Shown piece after piece: positions 16,704 to 26,014 of a stretch of 64,000 nt of DNA (positions are counted from its first letter, which is position 1; the number at the start of each line of letters is the position of its first letter). The stretch covers positions 62,225 to 126,224 of the forward strand of contig JAACQG010000008.1 of assembly GCA_009995045.1 (NCBI GenBank), read 5' to 3'. Position numbers and translations under genes: made by a program. The DNA is from Alphaproteobacteria bacterium. Its GTDB lineage: Bacteria; Pseudomonadota; Alphaproteobacteria; Micavibrionales; Micavibrionaceae. Under the pieces are notes generated by a model. It did not search any database. It worked only from the letters and a program-made list of their open reading frames with translations, and had not been told where the DNA came from.

Positions 16704-18158
16704 ATGAGCAAGACCCCTAAAACAGCAATCGTCCCCACGCGTGACGATAATTTCCCCGAATGGTATCAACAAGTTATCAAATCTGCAGGCATGGCGGAAA
16801 ACTCGCCTGTGCGTGGATGTATGATTATTAAACCTTATGGTTATGCGGTTTGGGAAAATATGCAGCGGATATTTGATGATATGATCAAGGATATGGGTGT
16901 GGAGAATGCGTATTTCCCGCTTCTTATTCCTTTGGAATTTATCAGTCGTGAGGCAGAGCATATTGATGGGTTTGCCAAGGAATGTGCGGTGGTTACGCAT
17001 CATCGTTTGGAAGATGATGGTAAAGGTGGGCTTAAACCTGCGGGTGAATTAGAAGAGCCATATGTTATTCGTCCGACATCAGAGACGATCATTGGTGACA
17101 GCATGTCGCGTTGGATTCAATCTTATCGTGATTTGCCGATGAAGCTTAACCAGTGGGCGAATGTGATGCGGTGGGAGATGCGTACGCGTCTGTTTTTGCG
17201 TACGTCTGAATTCCTGTGGCAGGAAGGTCATAACGCGTTTGAGACAGCGGATGAGGCGAAGGCGGATTCTTTGAAGATGATTGAGGCGTATCGTGATTTT
17301 GCTGAGAATTACCTTGCGCTTCCGGTGATTGTTGGTGAGAAAACAGCGGATGAGCGTTTTCCCGGTGCCAATAATACATTGACGATTGAAGCGATGATGC
17401 AAGATGGAAAAGCGTTGCAGGCAGGGACATCGCATGATTTGGGGCAAAATTTTGCAAAATCTTGCGGTATTTCCTTCCAAGGACGTGATGGTGACGAGCA
17501 ATTGGCGTGGACAACGTCATGGGGTATTTCGACGCGTTTGATTGGTGCGATGATCATGGTGCATGGTGATGATGACGGTATGATTATGCCGCCGAAGATT
17601 GCGCCTTATCAGGTTGGCATTTTGCCGATTACCAAGGGTGATGAGAATGATGATGCTGTTTTAGATTATGCCAATAAGCTTAAAGATGCTTTGAAAGAGG
17701 TCGGTATTCGTGCACGTGTCGATACTAGCGAAGCGCGCATTCCTGATAAAATGTGGGGTATGGTCAAGAAGGGCGTGCCGCTTCGTGTTGAGATTGGTGC
17801 GCGTGAAGTGCAAGACAATGCATTGACGCATGTGCGCCGTGATTTGGGGCGTGATTCAAAGACAACCTGCGGCTTTGGTGAGTTTATTGGCCAAGCATCG
17901 AGCCTTTTGGATCAGATCCATGAGACGCTTTTGACCCGTGCGAAGACTTTTCGTGATGCCAATATATTTGACGTTTCGTCGCTTGATGACGTTGAGGCGC
18001 ATTTCAAAGTTAAGGGTGCAAAAGGGTTTGCGCGAATTGATACGGATAAGATTGATGATCCTCAATATATTCAACTTCAAAAGCGTTATTCTCTCACGTC
18101 GCGTTGCTTGCCGCTTGATGATGACGGGAAAAAAGTTTTGGTCGGGAAGGCTTATTAA
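16704..18158 (+). CDS. proS: Prolyl-tRNA synthetase, type 3 (archaeal/eukaryotic-like)
   Basis: Charges tRNA-Pro with proline. The 484-aa protein has the class II motif 2 FLRTSEFLWQEGH (about residues 170-182) and motif 3 SWGISTRLIGAMIMVHGDD followed by MPPKIAPYQVGI. These are hallmarks of the type 3 ProRS found in archaea, eukaryotes and scattered bacteria, not of the FTSRDF-containing bacterial enzyme usual in alphaproteobacteria. The C-terminal domain ends in Tyr, as is usual for type 3. The gene occupies the standard alphaproteobacterial proS slot between the DUF1467 region and lolC, with 1- and 3-nt spacings, so it seems to have replaced the resident gene in place. Confidence 0.95.
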   Translation: MSKTPKTAIVPTRDDNFPEWYQQVIKSAGMAENSPVRGCMIIKPYGYAVWENMQRIFDDMIKDMGVENAYFPLLIPLEFISREAEHIDGFAKECAVVTHHRLEDDGKGGLKPAGELEEPYVIRPTSETIIGDSMSRWIQSYRDLPMKLNQWANVMRWEMRTRLFLRTSEFLWQEGHNAFETADEAKADSLKMIEAYRDFAENYLALPVIVGEKTADERFPGANNTLTIEAMMQDGKALQAGTSHDLGQNFAKSCGISFQGRDGDEQLAWTTSWGISTRLIGAMIMVHGDDDGMIMPPKIAPYQVGILPITKGDENDDAVLDYANKLKDALKEVGIRARVDTSEARIPDKMWGMVKKGVPLRVEIGAREVQDNALTHVRRDLGRDSKTTCGFGEFIGQASSLLDQIHETLLTRAKTFRDANIFDVSSLDDVEAHFKVKGAKGFARIDTDKIDDPQYIQLQKRYSLTSRCLPLDDDGKKVLVGKAY

Positions 18159-18161
18159 TTC

Positions 18162-19403
18162 ATGATTTCTCCGTTTGAAAGACTGGTTGCGTTTCGGTAT
18201 TTGAGATCGAAAAAAGCGGAGGGTTTTGTTTCCGTTATTGCGGGGTTTTCATTTACAGGGATCATGCTAGGCGTTGCGACATTGATTATCGTGATGTCGG
18301 TGATGAATGGTTTTCGTCAGGAGCTTTTTGGCCGTATCCTTGGGCTGAATGGTCATATGAATGTTTATTCGCTCAACGGGCCGCTTTATGATTATGATTT
18401 CCTAAAAAGTAAAGTTGAACCGATTAACGGGATTGAGCAGGTTAGCCCGATCATCGAAAGTCAGGCATTGGTTTCCAAATCAGGGCAATCAATGGGCGTG
18501 ATGGTGCGTGGCCTTTCCTGGGAGGATTTTGCGAACCGTCCTTTGTTGCGTGACTCCATAGAGAGCGGTGTGCTCGCCGATTTTACGGGCAATAAGGTTG
18601 CGATTGGCTCTGTGCTTGCGAATAAATTGCGGGTGCGGGCAGGTGATACGCTCACGTTGTTGTCGCCGCAGGTAAAATCAACCCCGTTTGGATCGGTGCC
18701 GAGGCAGCGCAGCTATGAGGTTGGTTTGATATTTGATGTAGGGATGTATGAATATAATAGCGGGTATATATTTATGCCGCTTGATACGGCGCAGACATTC
18801 TTTCAAATGAATGGATCGGTGACAGCGCTAGAGGTGTTTTTGTCTGATCCGTCGAAATTGGATCAAATTCGTGATGTGGTCGCGTTGACGGTGAAGGGGC
18901 AGGCGGGTGTTTATGATTGGCGTGATACCAATCAGAGCTTTTTTAACGCGCTTGAGGTGGAGCGTAACGTGATGTTCTTGATTTTGACGATGATTATTGT
19001 TGTGGCGGCGTTTAATATTATTTCGTCCATGATTATGCTTGTTAAGGACAAGGGGCAAGATATTGCGATTTTGCGGACGATGGGCGCGAGCCGTTCGAAT
19101 ATGATGAAGATATTCATGCTGACTGGGGCGAGCATTGGTATTATGGGGACGTTGATGGGGGCGATTTTGGGCATTGCCTTTGCGTTGAATATTGAACGTA
19201 TTCGCCAGATTCTTGAAGGGTTAACCGGAACAGAGTTGTTTGCCGATGAAATTTATTTTCTCTCTCAATTGCCGGCGGTGATTGAATGGCATGAAGTGAG
19301 CGCGGTTATCGGGATGGCGTTCTTTTTGTCGATTTTAGCAACATTGTATCCTGCGTGGCGCGCATCTAGGCTCGACCCAGTAGAGGCGCTTAGATATGAA
19401 TAA
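18162..19403 (+). CDS. lolC: Lipoprotein-releasing ABC transporter permease (LolC/LolE family)
   Basis: Inner-membrane permease of the Lol system, which extracts outer-membrane lipoproteins from the inner membrane and hands them to LolA. At 413 aa it has the MacB/FtsX topology: one N-terminal helix (~23-50), a large periplasmic domain, then three helices near residues 270-300, 315-345 and 375-400. The start ERLVAFRYLRSKKAEGFVSVI and end [18 protein letters not shown] are typical. As only one permease is present, it probably acts as a homodimer (LolF-type). Overlaps lolD by 8 nt. Confidence 0.95.
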   Translation: MISPFERLVAFRYLRSKKAEGFVSVIAGFSFTGIMLGVATLIIVMSVMNGFRQELFGRILGLNGHMNVYSLNGPLYDYDFLKSKVEPINGIEQVSPIIESQALVSKSGQSMGVMVRGLSWEDFANRPLLRDSIESGVLADFTGNKVAIGSVLANKLRVRAGDTLTLLSPQVKSTPFGSVPRQRSYEVGLIFDVGMYEYNSGYIFMPLDTAQTFFQMNGSVTALEVFLSDPSKLDQIRDVVALTVKGQAGVYDWRDTNQSFFNALEVERNVMFLILTMIIVVAAFNIISSMIMLVKDKGQDIAILRTMGASRSNMMKIFMLTGASIGIMGTLMGAILGIAFALNIERIRQILEGLTGTELFADEIYFLSQLPAVIEWHEVSAVIGMAFFLSILATLYPAWRASRLDPVEALRYE

Positions 19404-20109
19404 AGCGGCATTTAATTCACCGATTGAGCAGGCGATTTTGTTGAAATTGTCGGGGATGCGTAAGGTCTTTGAACAGGGTGGGCGTACGCTTACGATTTTC
19501 GACAATCTTGATTTGAAGGTTGATAAGGGTGAGCTTGTTGCTTTGGTAGGGCAATCTGGCTCGGGTAAGTCGACTTTGCTTCAGATTGCGGGATTATTGG
19601 ATAAGCCATCCGCGGGATCAATTTATATTGATCATCAGGATGTAAGCAAAGCCAATGAGAAGGCGCGGACGCAAATCCGCCTCAATGATATTGGGTTTAT
19701 CTATCAATTCCACCATCTCCTGCCTGAGTTCACGGCGCAGGAAAATGTGGCGATGCCGCTTATTATTGCTGGTGAGAAGCGTGATGACGCGATGGATAGA
19801 GGCGGTGCGGTGCTGGCTCAGCTTGGTTTGGGTAAGCGTCTTGATCATCGTCCTGCGCGGCTTTCGGGTGGGGAGCAGCAGCGTGTGGCGATTGCGCGGG
19901 CGTTATCGAATGATCCGAAATTGTTGCTCGCGGATGAGCCGACGGGGAATCTTGATCCTGATACTTCAGCGGAGGTTTTTGATATTCTGCTTGAGCAGGT
20001 TCGTGTGCGCAATGTTGGAGCGCTGATTGCGACGCATAACCATGATCTTGCGGATCGTATGGATCGCGCGCTTGAATTAAAAGCGGGGAGAATTGTACCT
20101 TTCGACTAG
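19396..20109 (+). CDS. lolD: Lipoprotein-releasing ABC transporter ATP-binding protein
   Basis: ATPase that drives the LolC-type permease. The 237-aa protein has Walker [10 protein letters not shown] (about residues 53-61), the signature [15 protein letters not shown], Walker [13 protein letters not shown] and the switch His in ATHNHDLA. The start at 19396 lies within the end of lolC, so translation is probably coupled. The next gene, dnaE, is 33 nt away with no terminator visible. Confidence 0.96.
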   Translation: MNKAAFNSPIEQAILLKLSGMRKVFEQGGRTLTIFDNLDLKVDKGELVALVGQSGSGKSTLLQIAGLLDKPSAGSIYIDHQDVSKANEKARTQIRLNDIGFIYQFHHLLPEFTAQENVAMPLIIAGEKRDDAMDRGGAVLAQLGLGKRLDHRPARLSGGEQQRVAIARALSNDPKLLLADEPTGNLDPDTSAEVFDILLEQVRVRNVGALIATHNHDLADRMDRALELKAGRIVPFD

Positions 20110-20142
20110 AAATGTACGGCTCTTCATTGCTACACTCTTTTC

Positions 20143-23100
20143 ATGTCACAATTTGTTCATCTGCATTTGCATTCTGCGTATTCCCTTGCGGAGGGGGCGA
20201 TTAAGGTTAAGGACCTTATTAAAGCTTGCGTTAAGCAAAATATGCCTGCGGTTGCAGTGACGGATTCATCGAATATGTTTGGCGCAATGGAATTTGCGAT
20301 TGAGGCCAAACAGAATGGCGTGCAGCCGATCTTGGGCGCGCAGCTTTTATATCAAGATAGCGATCATCAGCTTGTATTGCTGGCACAAAGCGAGCAGGGG
20401 TATTTGAACCTCTCGCGGGTCATTAGTGACGCGTATATGGAGGGCGATGATGCAAGCAATCCTTTTATCACTAAAGAGTTTATCAAAGAATTTAGTGATG
20501 GTTTGATCTGTCTTTCGGGCGGGTCAAAAGGCGCGATTAATGATGCATTGTTTCACAAGCAGGCGGATAAAGCGGAAGAAGAATTGCTTTATCTTAAAGA
20601 GTGTTTTGGTGATCGTTTTTATATTGAGCTGCAACGCCATGGCTGGCCACAGGAAGAGGCGGTTGAAGATGCGCTGATTGAGTTGGCGTATAAGCATGAT
20701 GTGCCTTTGGTTGCGACCAATGACGCGTATTTCTTAGAGCGCAAATCACATGAGGCGCATGATGCGTTGCTGTGTATTTCCGAGGGGCGTTATGTTAGTG
20801 AGAGTGATCGCCGTAAGGTAACGCCAGAGCATTACTTTAAATCCGCCGCAGAGATGGAAGCATTATTTGCGGATGTGCCCGAGGCCATTTCAAACACGAC
20901 GGTGATTGCGCAACGATGTTCATATTTACTTGAGCCGATTGATCCTATTTTGCCTGCGTTTGATACGGTTGGTACGCGATCCGAGTTTGAGGAATTAAAA
21001 GCGCAATCGGAAGATGGGTTGCAGTGGCGGCTTGATAATTTTGTTCTTAAGGCCAATCCCGATATTGATCCGAAACCTTATTTTGATCGGCTTGCGTTTG
21101 AATTGGATATTATCAATGGCATGGGGTTTCCGGGTTATTTCCTGATCGTTTCTGATTTTATCAAATGGGCGAAAGAGCAAGATATCCCCGTGGGGCCGGG
21201 GCGTGGATCGGGTGCGGGTTCGGTTGTGGCGTGGGCGCTCAAGATTACGGATTTGGACCCGCTTGAATTTGATTTGCTGTTTGAGCGGTTCTTGAACCCT
21301 GAACGCGTTTCTATGCCTGATTTCGATATTGATTTTTGTCAGGATCGTCGCGGCGAGGTTATCGAATACGTACAGCGTAAATATGGCCGTGACCGCGTGG
21401 CACAGATTATTACCTTTGGTAAGCTACAGGCGCGTGCGGTGGTGCGCGATGTTGGGCGCGTGCTTCAGATGCCTTATATGCAGGTTGACCGTTTGGCGAA
21501 GTTAATTCCTAATAATCCAGCCAATCCGATGACATTGCAAGAGGCGCTTGATGCAGATCCTGATTTGCGTTTGGAGATCAAAAAAGACGCAAGTTCGATC
21601 CATTTGATTGAAATCGCGTTGCAGCTAGAGGGGCTTTATCGTCATGCATCAACGCATGCGGCGGGGGTTGTTATTGGGGATCGCCCTTTACATGAGCTTG
21701 TGCCGCTTTACCGTGACCCGCGTTCCGACATGCCGGTGACGCAATTTAACATGAAATTTGTTGAGCAAACGGGCCTTGTGAAGTTTGACTTCCTTGGCTT
21801 GAAGACGATGACGGTTGTGCATAAGACCTTGAAATTAGTTGAACAACAATTGGGCAAGAAGATTGATACGCTCGAGATACCGCTTGATGATCAGCCGTCA
21901 TATGAGCTTATGACGCAAGGGGCAACGGTTGGCGTTTTCCAGTTGGAATCGGCGGGTATGCGTGATGTTCTTCGCAAGATGAAGCCGGATAAATTTGGCG
22001 ATATTATTGCGCTTGTCTCGCTTTATCGTCCTGGCCCGATGGATAATATTCCGACTTATATTGGTGTGAAAGACGGCAGTATTGAGGCGGATTACATGCA
22101 TCCGTTGCTTCAACCTCTTTTGGAAGAGACGTACGGTATTATGGTGTATCAGGAGCAGGTGCAGCGTGCGGCGCAGGCTTTGGCGGGGTATTCACTTGGT
22201 GGTGCGGATTTGCTGCGGCGGGCGATGGGTAAGAAAATTAAGGCGGAAATGGATGCGCAGCGTGAGATGTTTGTCACGGGTGCGAACGACAACAATCAAA
22301 TTCCCGCGGAGCAGGCCAATCATATTTTTGACCAGATCGCGGCGTTTGCGGGCTATGGGTTTAACAAATCGCATGCGGCGGCTTATGCGTTGATTGGGTA
22401 TTGGACGGCTTGGTTAAAATGTCATTATCCATTGCAGTTTATGGCGGCGTCGATGACGCTTGATTTGGGTAATACGGATAAATTATCGGTGTTTAAACAG
22501 GATTTGGATCGGATGGGGGTGACGTTAACGCCGCCCGATGTGAACAAATCGAATTCTGATTTTAAAGTGGATGGTGAGGTTATTCGATATGCTTTGGCAG
22601 CGCTGAAGGGCGTTGGTGAGGTTGCGATGAAGAATATCGTGATGGAGCGCGATCAAAACGGCCTCTATAAATCGATTGAGGATTTTGCTTCGCGTGTTGA
22701 CTATAAATCCCTGAATAAGCGTCAGCTTGAGGGGTTGGCTACGGCTGGCGGGTTTGAGAGCTTGAACCCCAATCGTGCGCAGATGCATGCGGGGGCGGAG
22801 GTTATCTTGCGTTATGCGCAAAGCCTTGCGGTGGAAAAGGAAAGCGGACAGGTTTCGTTGTTTGGCGGTGCGGATGAGGGTTCTTCGGGGTATGGGGGGC
22901 TTGGTATGCCTGATCTGCCGAAGGTTGAGCCGTGGGATCAGCTTGAATTATTGGCGCGGGAATTTAAGGCGGTTGGGTTTTATCTGTCTGCGCATCCTCT
23001 TGATAGCCGAGAACAGCAATTTGAGAATTTGAAGATTACGTCTTGTGTGAATGTTGAATCTGCTCTGCTTAACGTGTCGCGTCAGAATTTTCAAATGGCT

Positions 23101-23565
23101 GGGGTGTTGCTTAAGAAACAGGAAAAAATGTCTCAAAAGGGCAATAAATATGCGTTCCTTCAGCTGTCCGATCCTACGGGTATTTTCGAGGTAACGATGT
23201 TTTCCGATATGCTTGCCCAGACCCGTGAGCATTTAGAACCAGGTACAGCGCTTTTGTTGGGCGTTGAGGCGGAGACGCGTGAAGATCAAATTCGTTATAC
23301 CGCGACTAGCGTTCAGCCGCTTGACGCGGCGTTAGAGGGAAAGATTCGCGAGATTGATATCCATATGGATAGCAGCGCGGCGGTTCCCAAGATTAAAGAA
23401 TTTCTTGATATCGAAGGCAAGGGGCACGCGCACATTAATTTGCATGTTCGGGTTGATGGGCATCGTATCGTACAAATGCGTCTAGCTGGGCGTTGGAGTT
23501 TGTCGGCGCAAGCTCGCAATATCATACGTACGCAAGACGGTGTTATGGAGATTAGCGAGGCATAA
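20143..23565 (+). CDS. dnaE: DNA polymerase III subunit alpha
   Basis: Catalytic subunit of the replicative polymerase. At 1140 aa it is a DnaE1 type. Domains in order: N-terminal PHP domain beginning FVHLHLHSAYSLAEGAI; the polymerase palm with GPGRGSGAGS and the catalytic PDFDIDFCQDRRG near residue 392; fingers; the helix-hairpin-helix region; a probable beta-clamp binding motif QVSLF near residue 903; and an OB-fold near 990-1070. The TG-rich region after lolD gives no strong ribosome binding site before the ATG. Gene order lolD-dnaE is common in alphaproteobacteria. Confidence 0.98.
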   Translation: MSQFVHLHLHSAYSLAEGAIKVKDLIKACVKQNMPAVAVTDSSNMFGAMEFAIEAKQNGVQPILGAQLLYQDSDHQLVLLAQSEQGYLNLSRVISDAYMEGDDASNPFITKEFIKEFSDGLICLSGGSKGAINDALFHKQADKAEEELLYLKECFGDRFYIELQRHGWPQEEAVEDALIELAYKHDVPLVATNDAYFLERKSHEAHDALLCISEGRYVSESDRRKVTPEHYFKSAAEMEALFADVPEAISNTTVIAQRCSYLLEPIDPILPAFDTVGTRSEFEELKAQSEDGLQWRLDNFVLKANPDIDPKPYFDRLAFELDIINGMGFPGYFLIVSDFIKWAKEQDIPVGPGRGSGAGSVVAWALKITDLDPLEFDLLFERFLNPERVSMPDFDIDFCQDRRGEVIEYVQRKYGRDRVAQIITFGKLQARAVVRDVGRVLQMPYMQVDRLAKLIPNNPANPMTLQEALDADPDLRLEIKKDASSIHLIEIALQLEGLYRHASTHAAGVVIGDRPLHELVPLYRDPRSDMPVTQFNMKFVEQTGLVKFDFLGLKTMTVVHKTLKLVEQQLGKKIDTLEIPLDDQPSYELMTQGATVGVFQLESAGMRDVLRKMKPDKFGDIIALVSLYRPGPMDNIPTYIGVKDGSIEADYMHPLLQPLLEETYGIMVYQEQVQRAAQALAGYSLGGADLLRRAMGKKIKAEMDAQREMFVTGANDNNQIPAEQANHIFDQIAAFAGYGFNKSHAAAYALIGYWTAWLKCHYPLQFMAASMTLDLGNTDKLSVFKQDLDRMGVTLTPPDVNKSNSDFKVDGEVIRYALAALKGVGEVAMKNIVMERDQNGLYKSIEDFASRVDYKSLNKRQLEGLATAGGFESLNPNRAQMHAGAEVILRYAQSLAVEKESGQVSLFGGADEGSSGYGGLGMPDLPKVEPWDQLELLAREFKAVGFYLSAHPLDSREQQFENLKITSCVNVESALLNVSRQNFQMAGVLLKKQEKMSQKGNKYAFLQLSDPTGIFEVTMFSDMLAQTREHLEPGTALLLGVEAETREDQIRYTATSVQPLDAALEGKIREIDIHMDSSAAVPKIKEFLDIEGKGHAHINLHVRVDGHRIVQMRLAGRWSLSAQARNIIRTQDGVMEISEA

Positions 23566-23629
23566 ATTGCATTTACATATTATTTATGGTAGATTCTGGT
23601 TGTTCAATAAATTAGGAATGTAAGAGCAT

Positions 23630-24622
23630 ATGGGCGCGATATATTTACCGGGACCGATTGCAAATTATTTCAACCATCAGGTTAATGATCTTTTCCAACC
23701 CGCGGGGATGAATGTTGATTTTACCTCACCGCAAAATGAAGCGGCTCTTTATGAGCCGGGTTCATTAGCTTGGCGGGCTTACAAAAACCCAGTGACAGTT
23801 TTTATTGGGGGCGTGTCTGCGGTGTGTATGCAATTGGCGGAGCCACGTGTTCGTAGCGGGGTTTGGGAGCACAGTAATTTTAAAGATAATACTAAGGCAA
23901 GGATACAGCGTACTGGGTTAGCTGCAATGATGACGGTTTATGGCCCTAAAAATGCGGCTGAGAAAATGATACAGCGTGTTAATAGAATGCATGAGAGGGT
24001 AACTGGTGTCACCCCAAATGGTGAGCCATATAGAGCAAATGATCCTGAATTGCTAAACTGGGTTTTCAATACTGCGAATTATGGTTTTTTAAGTGCTTAT
24101 GATCGTTTTGGGCCGGGTGCAGCGAGAGAAGAAATTGATGTAAGTTTGGAGGAGGCCGCTGAAAATGTAGCGCCTTTATGGGGTGTGACTTCGGCGGTGC
24201 GAAGTGTTAGTGACGTTCAATCAAGTTTTGATAAGATGCTTCCGAAGCTAGAAAGCCATCCTTATCTTGAAGAGTTCATGGTTATCATCAAAAAAGCAGA
24301 GCTAATGCCAAGTTATTTGAGGCCTGTTCAGCTTTTGTTGATTAGGGCTGCTGTTAGTAACATGCCTGAGAATGTGAGTGCTCGTGTTGGCTTAGATAAA
24401 TTCGGGCTTAGGCCGGGCGAAGAGACATTGGTAAAGATGATGGGCAAATTGGCGGATAGGGTTTATCTTGACGCTCTTCCTGCAATTGATGCGAGTCAGA
24501 GAATGGGGCTACCTGCAGATTATCTTTATACGCGCGGCGCGAATGATAATGAAGCAGATGGTTCTCATGACGCAGCTCCTAATCATAATCCCAAGCCACC
24601 TGCTGACGAGTTTCATTTATAG
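23630..24622 (+). CDS. Oxygenase MpaB family / DUF2236 protein
   Basis: A 330-aa protein of the DUF2236 (MpaB / rubber-oxygenase-like) family, whose characterised members bind heme b and carry out oxidative cleavage; the substrate here is unknown. Recognition rests on EPRVRSGVWEHSNF, ARIQRTGLAAMMTVYGP, MHERVTGVTPNGEPYRA (candidate heme or active-site His) and NDPELLNWV. There is no signal peptide. The last 35 residues are hydrophilic and rich in Asn, Asp and Pro (GANDNEADGSHD) and may be disordered. It stands alone in a 64-bp/426-bp framed slot between dnaE and rpsB, with GATTC and AT-rich sequence upstream. Confidence 0.85.
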   Translation: MGAIYLPGPIANYFNHQVNDLFQPAGMNVDFTSPQNEAALYEPGSLAWRAYKNPVTVFIGGVSAVCMQLAEPRVRSGVWEHSNFKDNTKARIQRTGLAAMMTVYGPKNAAEKMIQRVNRMHERVTGVTPNGEPYRANDPELLNWVFNTANYGFLSAYDRFGPGAAREEIDVSLEEAAENVAPLWGVTSAVRSVSDVQSSFDKMLPKLESHPYLEEFMVIIKKAELMPSYLRPVQLLLIRAAVSNMPENVSARVGLDKFGLRPGEETLVKMMGKLADRVYLDALPAIDASQRMGLPADYLYTRGANDNEADGSHDAAPNHNPKPPADEFHL

Positions 24623-24778
24623 GTATTTGGGGTAATAAGCGAGGCATAAAAATAAATTTGCGTGTATCAAAATATCTGTATTTTTTGCTTGCGACTCGGC
24701 GTATATTACTGTTTGTCATCAGTTAAAATTGATGATCGCCGCTATCGCTTAAGGTAGCATTATATAAGGGTTCCTAGC

Positions 24779-24829
24779 ATGGCTACAAAACCATCTACCA
24801 AGGGTAAACCAACACCAGTTAAGAAATAG
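24779..24829 (+). CDS. Possible 16-residue basic peptide
   Basis: The ORF encodes MATKPSTKGKPTPVKK and a TAG stop. AAGGG at 24766-24770 gives a well-placed ribosome binding site (8 nt), and a strong terminator follows 22 nt after the stop. The peptide has five Lys and three Pro. GTAGC at 24754-24758 can pair with GCTAC at 24782-24786 and so could mask the start. Whether this is a true gene, a leader peptide or chance in a small untranslated RNA cannot be decided from the sequence. Confidence 0.4.
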   Translation: MATKPSTKGKPTPVKK

Positions 24830-24851
24830 CATTTTCTTATATTGATTATAT

Positions 24852-24889
24852 AAAGCGCGAAGCCTTTAAAAAAGCTCCGCGCTTTTTTT
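24852..24889 (+). terminator. Rho-independent terminator upstream of rpsB
   Basis: AAAGCGCG at 24852-24859 pairs with CGCGCTTT, with AGC/GCT continuing the stem across one mismatch, a loop of about 9 nt, and seven T from 24883 to 24889. It ends the transcript covering the tiny ORF (and probably the DUF2236 gene) and isolates rpsB. Confidence 0.85.
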
Positions 24890-24906
24890 GATGGGGCAAT
24901 TTGTTC

Positions 24907-24935
24907 TTGCAATTACGCTTAAAACCCCATATATA
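24907..24935 (+). promoter_or_regulatory. Probable sigma70-type promoter of rpsB-tsf
   Basis: TTGCAA at 24907-24912 and TATATA at 24930-24935 are separated by 17 nt, just after the terminator. Transcription would start near 24942 and give a ~107-nt leader with small hairpins, e.g. TCAC/GTGA around 24944-24960 and GTTTC-aaat-GAAAC near 24985-25000. Such a leader could serve S2 autoregulation as known in other bacteria; this is inference. Confidence 0.5.
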
Positions 24936-25048
24936 CCGCAGCATCACTCATGGTGGGTGAAATTCACATGTGGGTTCCTAAACCAGTGTTTCAAATGAAA
25001 CCAAGGCTCACAGAGGAAATAACTGGACTTAAAACAGGAGATAGTCTT

Positions 25049-25945
25049 ATGGCTTTGCCAGAATTTACAATGCAACAATTGCTCGAAGCGGGCGTTCACT
25101 TTGGTCACCACACACGTCGTTGGAATCCTAAAATGAAGGATTACATCTTTGGTGTGCGTAATGGCGTTCACATTATCGATCTTCAACAAACTCAGCCGTT
25201 GTTGAATGACGCGGTTAAATCATTGCGTGATATCGTTGCCAATGGCGGACGTGTTTTGTTCGTGGGAACAAAACGCCAAGCGTCACAAAAAGTTGCGGAA
25301 AGCGCGAAGCGTTGTGGTCAGTACTATGTGAACCACAGATGGCTTGGTGGTATGATGACCAACTGGCAGACAATTTCAAAATCAATTCAACGTTTGCGCG
25401 ATCTTGATACACTTCTAGCGGATGATGCTCAGCGCGCAATCCGTACCAAGAAAGAGCTTTTGATGCTTACGCGTGAGCGTGACAAGCTTGAGCTTTCAAT
25501 CGGTGGAATTAAAGACATGGGTGGTAAGCCTGATGCGATCTTCATTATTGACACAAACAAAGAAGATATTGCGATCAAAGAAGCGAATAACCTTCACATT
25601 CCAGTATTTGCGGTTGTTGATTCCAATGCAAACCCAGATGGTGTTGATTACGTTATCCCGGGTAATGATGACGCGCTTCGCTCGATTGAGTTTTACTGCG
25701 AGCTTATGACTGATGCGGTTCTTGATGGTCTTCAAGCGGAGATGACTAAAGCGGGCATTGATAAGGGCGCGGCGGAAGATGTGAAAGTATCTATCCCGAA
25801 AGCGAAGAAGAAAAAAGATGAGCCAGAAGAGCTTACTCCTGGTGAGCAAGCAAAAGTAACGGCTGATCAATCAGCGCCTAAGAAGGATGCTGAAGAGGCG
25901 ACTTCTGAGGAAGAAAAAGACGCAAAGAAAGCGGCTTCTGCTTAA
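25049..25945 (+). CDS. rpsB: 30S ribosomal protein S2
   Basis: Small-subunit ribosomal protein, needed for S1 binding. The start at 25049 ([20 protein letters not shown]) is chosen because AGGAG lies at 25036-25040 and family members begin here; the frame is open further upstream. 298 aa. Conserved stretches: [50 protein letters not shown]. Beyond the normal fold (~residue 235) is a Lys/Glu-rich tail of about 60 residues, which is longer than in E. coli. A hairpin and tsf follow. Confidence 0.98.
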   Translation: MALPEFTMQQLLEAGVHFGHHTRRWNPKMKDYIFGVRNGVHIIDLQQTQPLLNDAVKSLRDIVANGGRVLFVGTKRQASQKVAESAKRCGQYYVNHRWLGGMMTNWQTISKSIQRLRDLDTLLADDAQRAIRTKKELLMLTRERDKLELSIGGIKDMGGKPDAIFIIDTNKEDIAIKEANNLHIPVFAVVDSNANPDGVDYVIPGNDDALRSIEFYCELMTDAVLDGLQAEMTKAGIDKGAAEDVKVSIPKAKKKKDEPEELTPGEQAKVTADQSAPKKDAEEATSEEEKDAKKAASA

Positions 25946-25954
25946 TTATTCAAT

Positions 25955-25980
25955 ATCCCTCGCGTTCATGTGCGAGGGAT
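25955..25980 (+). promoter_or_regulatory. Hairpin between rpsB and tsf
   Basis: A perfect 9-bp stem ATCCCTCGC / GCGAGGGAT with an 8-nt loop lies in the 69-bp gap. No T-run follows, so full termination is unlikely; it may stabilise the rpsB mRNA end or set the rpsB:tsf ratio. Confidence 0.6.
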
Positions 25981-26014
25981 TATCATACACATACATTTAT
26001 TTAGGAGAAAAAAG

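Noticed and set aside
23566-23629. Possible promoter before the DUF2236 gene (TTGCAT, TATGGT)
   Set aside because: The spacing between the boxes is about 12 nt, too short for a normal promoter, and no better pair was found.
24950-25048. 33-codon N-terminal extension of rpsB
   Set aside because: The family starts at MALPEFTM, and AGGAG lies right before that ATG; the extension lies in the predicted leader.
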